Assembly: GCF_030166655.1 (NCBI RefSeq)
Contig: NZ_CP126446.1
Location: 1,674,001-1,738,000, forward strand
Direction: 5' to 3'
DNA length: 64,000 nt
Origin: Pontibacillus chungwhensis
GTDB taxonomy: Bacteria; Bacillota; Bacilli; Bacillales; BH030062
Below the pieces are notes generated by a model. The model made no database searches. It was not told the DNA's origin and saw only the letters and a program-made list of their open reading frames with translations. Shown here piece after piece: positions 32,251 to 41,730 of the stretch. The translations under genes were made by a program, and so were the position numbers. Numbering within the stretch: the stretch's first letter is position 1; the number at the start of each line of letters is the position of its first letter.

Positions 32251-34224
32251 ATGTCAAACCCATCAAGTCAGTCAACCCTTCCCGTTCACTTGGAGCTCCT
32301 GGATCATTTCCAGGAGGCGCTCCTTTTTGTGGATGAGGATGGCGAGATCGTAGAGGGGAATCAAGCAGCTAAAGATCTCCTGGATCTTCCGGGCGGGCAC
32401 CTATCGATCTTTTCCTATTTAGATTTTGAGCACTTAAAAGAGCAAGAAGGTGTTTATGTATCGACAGAGGTATGTGACGGATCAGCACGCCAGTTGCAAG
32501 CGAAAATGATTGGTGTAAAGGAGAATAACCGAAAGCTTTATTGTATAATGTTTCATTCTTCCTCTTTTTATGAACCCATTAGTGATTTAAAGAAACAGTT
32601 GGGCCAATTAATGGATTCGAGTCTTGAAGGAATCGTTCTACATGATAAAGGAATGATTGTGGAATGTGATGATACATTTGCAACTATTTTAGGTTATGAA
32701 AGTGAAGAACTGCTGCAAAAGAGTGTATTTGACATCGTAGACCCTAACCATTATAAGTTTCTGAGAGAGACGATTAACACCATTCCAAAAGAACCTTATG
32801 AGATAACAGCAATCTCAAAAGGAGGAAGCCGCATTCACTTAGAAGTCATGGCTCACCCTTATCCATATCATAATAAACTCTTACGCGGTGCTGTTATTCG
32901 TGATATTACAGAGCGAGTAGAAAATGAAAAGCGGATTGAGTTTATGGCTTATTATGATGAATTAACCGACTTACCGAATCGTACATATTTTTTGCAAGAA
33001 CTAATGAGTGTGATTGACCAGGCTTATGAATCTGGGGAAATGTTCGCGGTTTACTTTATGGATATTGATTACTTTAAGCAAATTAATGACACAATGGGGT
33101 ACGTTTTTGGAGATAAGTTGCTTCAGTCTTGTGCCCTTCGGTTAAAAGGTTTGCAGAATGAACAAACCTTTCTCGCTCGTATGGGCGGGGATGAATTCTT
33201 AATTCTTCAACGTCATGTGACCTCAAAAGATAAAGCAGAAATACTTGCTCAAGACATCATTAATCAATTCCAAGATCCTATTCAAATCGATGATTTTGAG
33301 TTATTTACGTCTGTAAGTATTGGAATTAGCTTGTATCCTGAAGACGGAAGGGATGCAAACGAGTTAATTAAACATGCCGATTCCGCTATGAATGTTATTA
33401 AAGAGCACTACAGAAATGATTATAAAATGTTTGAATCTTCTATTTCTAAAGATTTTAAGACGATCTTAACAATGGAAACAGAGTTACGGAAGGCATTGAA
33501 AGAGGGCCAATTTGAGTTACACTACCAACCTCAGAAGAACATTGTAACGGGGAGTATAGTTGGGGTGGAAGCGTTGCTGCGCTGGAATCATCCTAAGGAA
33601 GGGTTTATCTCACCAGGTACGTTTATCCCCCTGGCTGAAAAGACGGGATTAATACTAGAAATTGGTGAATGGGTCATGTATGAGGCTTGTCGTCAGAACA
33701 AACAATGGCAAGATGAAGGGTACAATCCAATCATAGTCGGGGTGAACTTATCAGCTAAACAATTTCATCAAAATGATCTTGTGGACCGGGTGGCGTCTAT
33801 TCTTGAGAAAACAGGGCTAGATCCATCGTATCTGGAATTAGAAATTACCGAGAGTATGGCGATGAGTAATGAAGAGGATATTATACAAACGCTCGAAGGT
33901 CTGAGGGACTTAGGTGTTTATGTTTCCATTGATGACTTTGGTACTGGCTATTCTTCTTTAAAGTATCTGAGCCGATTCCCTGTAAATAAATTGAAGATTG
34001 ATAAGGTATTTATACAAAATCGTAAACAAAACGAGGCGATTGTAAAATCGATTATTCATATGTCTCATTCATTGGATATGAAAGTCATTGCCGAGGGTGT
34101 GGAAACAGAAGAGCAGCTGACTTTCCTGAAGAATGAGAGCTGTGATGAAATGCAAGGTTTCTTCTATAGCAAACCTCTACCTCCGGCACATCTTAATACC
34201 ATGTTTCAAAAACTAACCGTTTAA
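32251..34224 (+). CDS. PAS-GGDEF-EAL cyclic-di-GMP turnover protein
   Basis: 657 residues. An N-terminal PAS-like region (about 8-110), a clearer PAS domain (about 120-230), a GGDEF domain (about 240-400) with an intact MGGDEF active site, and an EAL domain (about 410-655) with EALLRW, the ITES metal segment and DDFGTGYSSL. Both catalytic sites look complete. The position of the RxxD inhibitory site is NEQT, so product inhibition is not expected. No membrane segment. It could be a phosphodiesterase, cyclase or both. It lies 38 bases after the potassium channel gene and ends at a strong terminator. Confidence 0.93.
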   Translation: MSNPSSQSTLPVHLELLDHFQEALLFVDEDGEIVEGNQAAKDLLDLPGGHLSIFSYLDFEHLKEQEGVYVSTEVCDGSARQLQAKMIGVKENNRKLYCIMFHSSSFYEPISDLKKQLGQLMDSSLEGIVLHDKGMIVECDDTFATILGYESEELLQKSVFDIVDPNHYKFLRETINTIPKEPYEITAISKGGSRIHLEVMAHPYPYHNKLLRGAVIRDITERVENEKRIEFMAYYDELTDLPNRTYFLQELMSVIDQAYESGEMFAVYFMDIDYFKQINDTMGYVFGDKLLQSCALRLKGLQNEQTFLARMGGDEFLILQRHVTSKDKAEILAQDIINQFQDPIQIDDFELFTSVSIGISLYPEDGRDANELIKHADSAMNVIKEHYRNDYKMFESSISKDFKTILTMETELRKALKEGQFELHYQPQKNIVTGSIVGVEALLRWNHPKEGFISPGTFIPLAEKTGLILEIGEWVMYEACRQNKQWQDEGYNPIIVGVNLSAKQFHQNDLVDRVASILEKTGLDPSYLELEITESMAMSNEEDIIQTLEGLRDLGVYVSIDDFGTGYSSLKYLSRFPVNKLKIDKVFIQNRKQNEAIVKSIIHMSHSLDMKVIAEGVETEEQLTFLKNESCDEMQGFFYSKPLPPAHLNTMFQKLTV

Positions 34225-34234
34225 CGCAAAAAAA

Positions 34235-34262
34235 GGCAGTCCCGTATTGGACTGCCTTTTTT
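34235..34262. terminator. Bidirectional terminator
   Basis: GGCAGTCC pairs with GGACTGCC, with an A-run before and TTTTTT after. It serves the GGDEF-EAL gene and the small yjcZ-like gene. Confidence 0.9.
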
Positions 34263-34270
34263 ATAAGGAA

Positions 34271-34381
34271 CTAGCAGTAAAACGCTGCACCAACGATGAT
34301 TAGAAGGATGAAAAGTACAACGATCAGCGCAAAGCCGCCTCCGTAGCCGTAGCCACCCTGGCCATATCCGCAACAATACAT
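34271..34381 (-). CDS. YjcZ-type small sporulation membrane protein
   Basis: 36 residues. The N-terminus is [18 protein letters not shown] with an extra tyrosine/glycine repeat, followed by one hydrophobic helix ([18 protein letters not shown]) and a final Tyr-Cys. This is the pattern of the YjcZ family of small sporulation-linked peptides in Bacillaceae. The AGGAGGTGA site lies 7-8 bases before the ATG. The gene is short enough to be missed by length-limited gene calling. Confidence 0.88.
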   Translation of the reverse strand: MYCCGYGQGGYGYGGGFALIVVLFILLIIVGAAFYC

Positions 34382-34445
34382 CCAAATCACCTCCTATCTA
34401 GTTCTATATATATGTGATAAGAGCTGAATTCGTATGGACGTATGC

Positions 34446-36191
34446 CTAGATTGTGTAAGAATTGCTCTTTGGAGAAGCGGATAAGAATTGCATTTGCTTT
34501 TCATTAGGACTATAGTAGGCTACTAAAAGATCGGAATGATTTACGATTTTTCCAGTTTTTAAATAATGATGTACATGGAATGGGACAGGGTCAATCATTG
34601 AGTGTTTATGGAGATCTCGTTTTGTGAACCTTTCTTTGTGATTGAGGTTGTCCCAAATTTCATTGTACATTTGTTGTTTTTCTTGTTTACTCCAATCATC
34701 TTGATGCCAAGTGGTTCTTGGCTTTTGATTGAAATTCCCGTAATAGTCCAGGTTCATAAGACCTTTTACAACCTCAATGTGTTGAGGTGCTTTTATTTGT
34801 ATAAATTCATATAAGCGGTTGAATAGATCTGTTAACTGGTGACCGATTTTATTCCACTTTTTGTCGTGCCAATATTCACCGAAAGATTGGAAGAAGTCAA
34901 AAGGACTCTCAAATACTTCGTTTGTCACATAGTGCACCGTATGGTCCATAAAATGCTTATTCCAATACTTCTCTAAGATATCTTCGACTCGTTTAATCGC
35001 TGTAACCTCTGAAAATGATAAAACATGGTTTGAAAGCATCTCATAAGGTGAATGATCCATAAATTCATATTCCCACTTATGTGCATCTCTTCTGAGTCCT
35101 GTTCCTCTCAACATCTTTAAAAAGCCTAATTGTAACTCCTCAGGCTTCATTCGAAATACATCGTTAAAGGTTTGTCTAAAGGATGTATAATCTTCCTCAG
35201 GCAATCCGGCAATCAAGTCGAGATGTTGAACAACTTTTCCACCTTCGCGGACCATAGTAATTGTTCGTTCTAATTTCTTGAAATTTTGTTTTCGTTTGAT
35301 TAATTCGTTTGTCTGATCATTAGTAGACTGAACGCCTATTTCAAAACGGAATAGGCCTGCAGGAGCATTCTCATTAATAAACGTTAAGACTTCAGGCCTC
35401 ATAATGTCAGCCGTAATCTCAAACTGGAAGACTGTTCCTGGCCGATGATTATGAATCAAAAAGTCGAACATTTCTAGTGCATACTTTCGATTAATATTAA
35501 ACGTCCGATCAAGAAATTTAATCGTTTTAGCCCCATGATCCATCAAATAGGTGATTTCGTCCTTCATTCTCTCAATATCGAAGTATCGAACTCCAAATTC
35601 TATCGAGGATAGACAGAACTGGCAAGTGAACGGGCACCCTCTACTTGTTTCTACATAAGTTATACGTTTCGATAAATCTTTTTGGTCTTCTTCAAATCGA
35701 AAGGGTGAAGGAATTTCATTTAACGGAAACTTGGGTGAAGGTCCTGTTTCATGAACCTCACCTTGGTCTCTAAATGTTAAACCCGGAATGCTGTGAAGAG
35801 GGGTGTTTGCTTCAACGGCATTCAAGACCTTCTTAAACGTTTGCTCCCCTTCTCCCCGAACGATAATGTCGACTTCTTGAATGCGATCCATCCAATAGTC
35901 GCTATCATAGCTTACTTCGGGTCCGCCTAAGACAATAACGACATGAGGCATTACTTTTTTCAAGATCGACAAGACTGGTATGGTTTCTTCTATATTCCAA
36001 ATGTAGCAACTAAAACCCACGACATCAGGGGCTTCTTCATATATAGAACTAGCAATTGAAAGGGCAGGATCGTTAATTGTGAACTCGCGCATCTTAACAT
36101 CATATTCGGGTTGAGCAGCTGCTTTTAGATAACGAATAGAAAGGGATGTATGAATATATTTTGCGTTCAAAGTAGAAACCATTACGTTCAT
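34446..36191 (-). CDS. B12-binding-domain radical SAM protein
   Basis: 581 residues. A Rossmann-like cobalamin-binding domain (about 1-140, with GGPEVSYDS) is followed by the radical SAM core (about 175-400) with the iron-sulfur motif CPFTCQFC, and a C-terminal DUF4080-type domain (about 400-570). These proteins cleave SAM to make a 5'-deoxyadenosyl radical; the reaction of this subgroup is not known. Conserved and monocistronic here, with a GAGGAG site before the ATG. The neighbouring carotenoid operon is divergent. Confidence 0.88.
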   Translation of the reverse strand: MNVMVSTLNAKYIHTSLSIRYLKAAAQPEYDVKMREFTINDPALSIASSIYEEAPDVVGFSCYIWNIEETIPVLSILKKVMPHVVIVLGGPEVSYDSDYWMDRIQEVDIIVRGEGEQTFKKVLNAVEANTPLHSIPGLTFRDQGEVHETGPSPKFPLNEIPSPFRFEEDQKDLSKRITYVETSRGCPFTCQFCLSSIEFGVRYFDIERMKDEITYLMDHGAKTIKFLDRTFNINRKYALEMFDFLIHNHRPGTVFQFEITADIMRPEVLTFINENAPAGLFRFEIGVQSTNDQTNELIKRKQNFKKLERTITMVREGGKVVQHLDLIAGLPEEDYTSFRQTFNDVFRMKPEELQLGFLKMLRGTGLRRDAHKWEYEFMDHSPYEMLSNHVLSFSEVTAIKRVEDILEKYWNKHFMDHTVHYVTNEVFESPFDFFQSFGEYWHDKKWNKIGHQLTDLFNRLYEFIQIKAPQHIEVVKGLMNLDYYGNFNQKPRTTWHQDDWSKQEKQQMYNEIWDNLNHKERFTKRDLHKHSMIDPVPFHVHHYLKTGKIVNHSDLLVAYYSPNEKQMQFLSASPKSNSYTI

Positions 36192-36333
36192 TATACGGAC
36201 ACTCCTCTAAATTTTTCCTAATCAAATTTTACCATAAGTGGCTGAGAAGAAGGGGAAATACCGAGTGATTCTGTTTCTAAGGTAGAAAGAGAGTAGTGTT
36301 CAGGCCCAATTTTCATAATGAAACAGTTTAAAA

Positions 36334-36362
36334 TTGCGGTTCTAGGGAATTGGTTGTATAAT
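36334..36362 (+). promoter_or_regulatory. SigA-type promoter of the crtN-crtN-crtM operon
   Basis: TTGCGG (36334-36339) and a perfect TATAAT (36357-36362) are 17 bases apart. The predicted start point lies after the ATG at 36365, which rules that codon out and supports the ATG at 36398. Confidence 0.78.
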
Positions 36363-36397
36363 GAATGTACAATAAATGTATAACGGTGGGTGAAGAT

Positions 36398-37885
36398 ATG
36401 AAAAAAATAGCCATTATAGGCGCCGGGCCAGGAGGTTTGGCTTCAGCAATGCTCTTAACAGCGAAAGGATATGACGTTCATGTGTATGAGAAACATAGCG
36501 TTGTTGGAGGTAGAAATGCAAAATTAAAACTAGGAGACTATCAGTTTGATGTGGGACCTACATTTTTCAGCATGCCCCATATATTAGAAGAGTTATTTCA
36601 AGCTGCGGGTCGAAACCTTCATGACTACATGGATTTAGTCGAACTCGATCCAATGTATGATCTTATATTTGAGGATCAACAGGTAACAATGTACCGAGAT
36701 CCTGAACGGATGACGTCAGAACTGAGCCAACAATTTCCCGGCAGTGAAGAGGGCTACCATCGTTTTATGAATGAAACGAGAAAACGTATGAATGCTTTAA
36801 TGCCAATGCTTCAAAATCGTCACCATCGACTTATAGATTATGTACGACCGAGAACCTTAAAAGCTCTTCCTCATTTAGCATTAGGGAAGTCACTCTATGA
36901 TGTTTTATCTCAATATTTTGACGATGAGCGACTAAAGCTTGCGTTCACATTTCAGGCCAAATACTTAGGGATGTCTCCGTGGGAGTGTCCAGGCGCTTTT
37001 TCAATCCTTTCTTATATGGAACACGAATACGGTGTGTTTCACCCAATTGGTGGGGTGAACCAAATATCTGAAGCCATGGCAAAAGTGATTGAGGAATACG
37101 GAGGTCACATTCATTTAGATCGAGGCGTGTCCCGATTAATGACGAACGGCAAAAATGTAACAGGCTTGCAACTTGAAGACGGAGAAGTTGTTGAGGCTGA
37201 TGAGGTTATTGTAAATGCAGATTTTGCTCAGGCAATGGATCAGCTTGTGGATCAAACTGCTCTTAAGAAATATAAGAGCGAGAATCTGGAAAAAAAGAAA
37301 TACAGCTGTTCCACTTTCATGATGTATTTAGGCATTGATGGGGAGATAAATCTTCCGCATCACAGCATTATATTTTCGGATGATTATAAGAAGAATGTTG
37401 AAGAGATTACAAAGTCTCTTGACCTCTCAGATGACCCATCTATTTATGTTCATAACGCTTCCATCACAGATCCGACCTTAGCTCCGAAAGGGAAAACAGC
37501 CCTTTACGTATTAGCCCCTGTGCCGAACAATTTCTCAGAAATTGACTGGGACGAGGAGAAAGAAACATTTAGAGATCTTGTCTTAGATGTGCTAAAGGAT
37601 AAAGGCGGTATTACCATTACTGAAGATCAAATCGAAGAAGAAAAGATCTTAACCCCTAAGGGATGGGAGCAAGACTACAATGTTTACCGAGGGGCTACAT
37701 TTAATCTTGGGCACCAACTGTCTCAGATGATGTACTTCAGACCGCATAATCGCTTTAATGAATTAAATCACTGCTGGATCGTAGGAGGAGGAACCCATCC
37801 TGGAAGTGGACTCCCGACTATATTAGAATCCGCACGTATTACAGCGAATTGGTTAGCAGAAACAGAGGAGGTGAAACAAGCATGA
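36398..37885 (+). CDS. crtN: C30 carotenoid desaturase, CrtN/CrtI family (first of three)
   Basis: 495 residues from the ATG at 36398, with GGTGGGTGA upstream and a promoter that excludes an earlier ATG. N-terminal FAD site IGAGPGGLASAMLL, the GPTFFSMP segment and C-terminal GGGTHPGSGLPTILESARI identify a phytoene-desaturase-type flavoprotein. With crtM in the same operon it should desaturate 4,4'-diapophytoene stepwise in or at the membrane. It is translationally coupled to the second desaturase by an ATGA overlap. Which desaturation steps belong to it and which to its partner cannot be told from sequence. Confidence 0.9.
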   Translation: MKKIAIIGAGPGGLASAMLLTAKGYDVHVYEKHSVVGGRNAKLKLGDYQFDVGPTFFSMPHILEELFQAAGRNLHDYMDLVELDPMYDLIFEDQQVTMYRDPERMTSELSQQFPGSEEGYHRFMNETRKRMNALMPMLQNRHHRLIDYVRPRTLKALPHLALGKSLYDVLSQYFDDERLKLAFTFQAKYLGMSPWECPGAFSILSYMEHEYGVFHPIGGVNQISEAMAKVIEEYGGHIHLDRGVSRLMTNGKNVTGLQLEDGEVVEADEVIVNADFAQAMDQLVDQTALKKYKSENLEKKKYSCSTFMMYLGIDGEINLPHHSIIFSDDYKKNVEEITKSLDLSDDPSIYVHNASITDPTLAPKGKTALYVLAPVPNNFSEIDWDEEKETFRDLVLDVLKDKGGITITEDQIEEEKILTPKGWEQDYNVYRGATFNLGHQLSQMMYFRPHNRFNELNHCWIVGGGTHPGSGLPTILESARITANWLAETEEVKQA

Positions 37886-39369
37886 CTAGAAGCCTGGCAA
37901 TCGTAGGAGGAGGTGTAGGAGGGCTTGTAACAGCTCTTTTACTTTCTAAAGATCAAAACTACGATATTACTATATACGAACAAAAAGACCATTTCGGAGG
38001 ACGTCTCCAGTTTGTTGAGCACGAGGGCTATAAGGTGGATGAAGGGCCAACGATTGTGCTCTTGCCTGAGATGCTTCTCTCCATCTTAGAAGAGGGGGGC
38101 ATTACAAGAGAAGAGATTCCCCTTGTTGCTTGTGACCCTCTTTATTCGGTTGATTATACAAATGGTGAACAAATGTTGAAGTTTCGAGATATTGAGAAAC
38201 AGAAGCAGGAAATTGAACGCCTTTATCCTGGAGATGGTGAAGGGTTTGAACGGTTTATTCAAGATATGAAATGGCGATTTCATATGGGTCAACAGCATTT
38301 TTTGGAGCAACAATTTGTAAAGAAACGACAGTTCTTCACCCCTAAAAATATTCAAATGCTTGTAAAACTTAGAGCCTATCAACACGTAAAGAAAATGATG
38401 AAAAGTTACTTTAAGAGTGAACAACTCCAAAATACGTACGCCCTCCAGACACTTTATATTGGTGGGCATCCAGCAGAGTCTCCTGCGCTTTACTCTCTTG
38501 TATCCTATAGCGAACACGAACATGGTATTTGGTACTTGAAGGGTGGATATGCTAGTTTAGTTGATATTTTAATCGGAAAACTCAAGGAGCGTGGCGTCAC
38601 CTTAAAGACAGGTAGCACAGTGGAACATGTAGGGGTGCGAAATCGACATTGTGATGGAATTGTTGTGAATGGTGATTGGAAAGCATTTGATGATATCGTG
38701 CTGAATGGGGACTTTCCTATTATGGATGAACTTCTTCCAAAAGAGAAGAAGTTGAACCGCTCTTATACTCCATCATCTGGTTGTTTTCTTGTTTATATGG
38801 GATTAGATCGTAACTATGATCAACCGTCTATTCACAAATTTATTATGAGTGATAACTTTGACCAGCATATGGCAGATGTGTTCCAACATAAGAAATTGCC
38901 TGAGGACCCTTCCATTTATACCTTTCATCCATCATTAGTAGATGATTCTCTGGCCCCTGAGGGTAAAGGGGTTCTATATACATTAGTACCGGTGCCTTCA
39001 GGAGAGGAATTAGATTGGGAGAATCATAGAGAATCATTTACCGAGATGGTATTAGACCACTTAGAAGCGAGAGGCTACCCGGGGTTACGTGATCATATTG
39101 AGTGGATCAAGATAAAAACACCGAAAGAATCTATGAGAGAAGGGTTGTTTGGAGGAGGGAGCTTTGGAATTGCCCCTACTCTGTTCCAATCAGGTGTATT
39201 CCGTCCACAACTTAAGCCCTATGAAGTAGACAATGTCTATGCAGTAGGTGCATCGATCCATCCAGGGGGTGGTGTTCCAATCGTTATGCAAGGTGCCAAA
39301 CTTCTTTCTAATTACCTAAAAGATCATCATATGGTATACTACAACGTAAGTGAGGTGGTCGAAGGTTGA
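37882..39369 (+). CDS. crtN: C30 carotenoid desaturase, CrtN type (second of three)
   Basis: 495 residues from the ATG at 37882, after AGGAGGTGA and in a 4-base overlap with the first desaturase. FAD site [14 protein letters not shown]; the C-terminal region [17 protein letters not shown] and [18 protein letters not shown] follows staphylococcal CrtN (dehydrosqualene desaturase) closely. It probably converts 4,4'-diapophytoene towards diaponeurosporene or diapolycopene. The next gene, crtM, starts at a TTG overlapping its stop. Confidence 0.9.
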   Translation: MTRSLAIVGGGVGGLVTALLLSKDQNYDITIYEQKDHFGGRLQFVEHEGYKVDEGPTIVLLPEMLLSILEEGGITREEIPLVACDPLYSVDYTNGEQMLKFRDIEKQKQEIERLYPGDGEGFERFIQDMKWRFHMGQQHFLEQQFVKKRQFFTPKNIQMLVKLRAYQHVKKMMKSYFKSEQLQNTYALQTLYIGGHPAESPALYSLVSYSEHEHGIWYLKGGYASLVDILIGKLKERGVTLKTGSTVEHVGVRNRHCDGIVVNGDWKAFDDIVLNGDFPIMDELLPKEKKLNRSYTPSSGCFLVYMGLDRNYDQPSIHKFIMSDNFDQHMADVFQHKKLPEDPSIYTFHPSLVDDSLAPEGKGVLYTLVPVPSGEELDWENHRESFTEMVLDHLEARGYPGLRDHIEWIKIKTPKESMREGLFGGGSFGIAPTLFQSGVFRPQLKPYEVDNVYAVGASIHPGGGVPIVMQGAKLLSNYLKDHHMVYYNVSEVVEG

Positions 39370-40214
39370 TAAATGTTAATAACGCATACTCCCATTGTAA
39401 AACCATTATAGAAACGCATTCGAAAACGTTCTCTAAAGCCTTCTCTTTATTGCCAAAAAAGCAAAAAAGAGCCGTCTGGGCGATATACGCCTTTTGTAGA
39501 AAAGTCGATGATATAGTAGATGAAGGAAGTGCTCCAAAGAAAGAGTTGGATGAATTTGAAAGACAATTTCATAACTTTTTACAAGGAGAAGTGCCAGAAG
39601 ATGATCCCATGTGGGTCGCTTTAGAAGATGTTTTCTCTTCGTTCACTATGGACCCTATTCCCTTTCAGGAAATGATTGATGGACAACGGAAAGATATTGA
39701 TCCTCACGTGGTAGAGACTGAGGATGAACTGTTAACGTATTGTTATCAAGTCGCTAGCACAGTAGGGCTTATGTTGTTGCCTGTTTTAGCACCTGGCAAA
39801 GAAGCGGTATTAAGGCAAGGTGCGATTGATCTAGGAAAAGGGATGCAATTGACGAACATTTTAAGAGATATTGGGGAAGACTTAGAAAGAGAACGCCTCT
39901 ATATTCCTACAACACTACTTAACACGTACGGTTATTCTTATGAACAACTGCGGGAGCATGAAATAAATGAAGCCTTTATTGAAATATGGGAGCATCTAGC
40001 GATGAAAGCAGAAATGTATTACGCAAGAGCTCTAGAAACGATTCATGAATACCCGCTCTATTCAAGAACCCCAGTAAAAGGAGCGGCTTATTTATATAAA
40101 GCGATCCTACCTTCGATTCGCGACAATCATTATCAAGTATTTAATGAACGGAATTTTGTAAGTGATGACGTGAAAAAGGGTATTCTATCAGATATTCAAC
40201 TATTAAAGGCGTAA
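39366..40214 (+). CDS. crtM: 4,4'-diapophytoene (dehydrosqualene) synthase
   Basis: 282 residues of the squalene/phytoene synthase family. Both aspartate-rich motifs are present: DDIVDE (residues 48-53) and [10 protein letters not shown] (near residue 172), which bind Mg2+-pyrophosphate. It condenses two farnesyl diphosphates into the C30 backbone, the first committed step. The start is a TTG whose last two bases are shared with the TGA of the desaturase before it, with GAGGTGG upstream, so translation is coupled. C30 rather than C40 specificity is inferred from the CrtN/CrtP-type partners. Confidence 0.92.
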   Translation: MINVNNAYSHCKTIIETHSKTFSKAFSLLPKKQKRAVWAIYAFCRKVDDIVDEGSAPKKELDEFERQFHNFLQGEVPEDDPMWVALEDVFSSFTMDPIPFQEMIDGQRKDIDPHVVETEDELLTYCYQVASTVGLMLLPVLAPGKEAVLRQGAIDLGKGMQLTNILRDIGEDLERERLYIPTTLLNTYGYSYEQLREHEINEAFIEIWEHLAMKAEMYYARALETIHEYPLYSRTPVKGAAYLYKAILPSIRDNHYQVFNERNFVSDDVKKGILSDIQLLKA

Positions 40215-40237
40215 ACCAATTTTGGTTTACGCCTTTT
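40208..40237. terminator. Bidirectional terminator between the two carotenoid operons
   Basis: GGCGTAAACCAA and TTGGTTTACGCC form a 12-bp stem and are followed by TTTTT. It separates convergent crtM and crtP-like genes. Confidence 0.9.
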
Positions 40238-40260
40238 TAGGCTCATATAAATTATTCACT

Positions 40261-41730
40261 TTATGAATGTTTGTTATGAATGGCCCTAGCCACGTTTTGC
40301 CCACTAAGAACAACCATAGGGCTTCCGCCACCAGGATGAGTACTTCCTCCGGCAAACCAAACGTTTTTAATGTCTTGTGATCGATTAAAGGGCCGCAGGA
40401 AGGCGTCTTTTTTCTTATTGGCCGCTGGCCCGTATATAGATCCTCTAAAAGCACCAAAGTCTACACGTAAATCCTCAGGTGTATAGATTTTCTCGACCTG
40501 AATCTTTTCCCTTATAGAAAGTCCGAAGCGTTCTAGTTTTTTATAAATCACTTCTTTGTAAGCTTCAGGATCAATAGGTACCCGGTCTTTTCCTGTTGCG
40601 GGTGCATTGACTAATATAAAACAGTTATCTCCGTTTGGAGAGACAGTAGGATCACTTTTAGAAGAAGTGCAAATATAGATGGTAGGGTCACCAGGATATT
40701 CTCCGTTTTGTAGCTGTGTAAATTCCTTTTTGTAATTGTTTGAGAAGAAAAGGTGGTGATGGTGGAGTTGTTCCATCTTTCCATCAAGTCCTGCTAATAT
40801 GACAAACCCTGATATAGAAGGTTCATACTCTCTAACCCTCTTATTTGTGAAAGAGGGGCGGTCTTCTTCTTTTACTAGGTTTGGATAAGCTTTTAAGAGG
40901 TCGCCGTTAATAATAATCTCATCTGCATGTATAAATTCTCCTGATTCAAGGTAAACCCCAGACGCTTCCCCGCCAGATGTTTCGATTCTACTTACCATTT
41001 TGTGGCCAAAAAGCTCTACCCCAAGGTGAAGAGCAGCTTGTACAAAGGCATCGGCGATTTTTGTATTTCCGCCTTCAACATAGTATACGCCTTCAACCAG
41101 TTCCAAATAAGCGATCATTGCAAATGTAGCAGGGGCGACGTAAGGGTTCGAGCCGATATAGGTGGCGTAGCGATCCAGGGCCTGAATCGTTTTTGGATTT
41201 TCAAAGTATGTATGAAAGAAGTCATGCATCGTCTGATTAGGTCTTACTTTTAAAAGAGCTCTTCCTAAGGAAGGAGATAAATAATCTCTAAAGCTTTCAA
41301 ACGTACGGTGCAAAAAGTACTTATGAGACAACGTATACAAGCTTTCGATTTTTTTTAGAAATTCAGGGTATCTAGATGAGCCTTTAGGGTCTAACTTCTT
41401 TAGTTGTTCCTTCATGAATGAAGAAGAAGAAGAGAGGTCGAATACAAAACCATCAGGAAAGACATTTCTTGTATGATGTTCTATCTTCTTAAAGGAAATA
41501 TAATCGGCAGGATTTAATCCGGCTTTTTTAATTGTTTCTATAAACACTTGGGGCATTGTAATGGTATTTGGTCCAAAGTCGAAATGGTAACTCCCTAAAT
41601 CAATGGATTTCATTTTCCCACCAAAATGCTCATTCTTCTCAAATACTTTCACTTGATGCCCCTCAGAAGCAAGGTGAATGGCAGCGGAAAGACCAGCTAA
41701 CCCTCCCCCTACGATCACAATATTCTTCAT
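40261..41730 (-). CDS. crtP: C30 carotenoid oxygenase, CrtP/CrtNb type (third desaturase-like enzyme)
   Basis: 489 residues. FAD site VGGGLAGLSAAIHLA. Several segments track staphylococcal CrtP (diaponeurosporene oxidase) better than CrtN: FPDGFVFDL, FRGSIYGPAANKKKDAF and the C-terminal GGSTHPGGGSPMVVLSGQNVA. It is therefore assigned to terminal methyl oxidation to aldehyde or acid. The start ATG overlaps the glycosyltransferase stop in ATGA form. Together with the other two proteins this makes three CrtN-fold enzymes in one cluster. Confidence 0.85.
   Translation of the reverse strand: MKNIVIVGGGLAGLSAAIHLASEGHQVKVFEKNEHFGGKMKSIDLGSYHFDFGPNTITMPQVFIETIKKAGLNPADYISFKKIEHHTRNVFPDGFVFDLSSSSSFMKEQLKKLDPKGSSRYPEFLKKIESLYTLSHKYFLHRTFESFRDYLSPSLGRALLKVRPNQTMHDFFHTYFENPKTIQALDRYATYIGSNPYVAPATFAMIAYLELVEGVYYVEGGNTKIADAFVQAALHLGVELFGHKMVSRIETSGGEASGVYLESGEFIHADEIIINGDLLKAYPNLVKEEDRPSFTNKRVREYEPSISGFVILAGLDGKMEQLHHHHLFFSNNYKKEFTQLQNGEYPGDPTIYICTSSKSDPTVSPNGDNCFILVNAPATGKDRVPIDPEAYKEVIYKKLERFGLSIREKIQVEKIYTPEDLRVDFGAFRGSIYGPAANKKKDAFLRPFNRSQDIKNVWFAGGSTHPGGGSPMVVLSGQNVARAIHNKHS

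Noticed and set aside
38086-38523. 145-codon open frame antisense to the second carotenoid desaturase
   Set aside because: It lies wholly inside a well-supported gene, has no ribosome site, and its product is rich in Phe, Leu and Lys as expected of a reverse-strand shadow.
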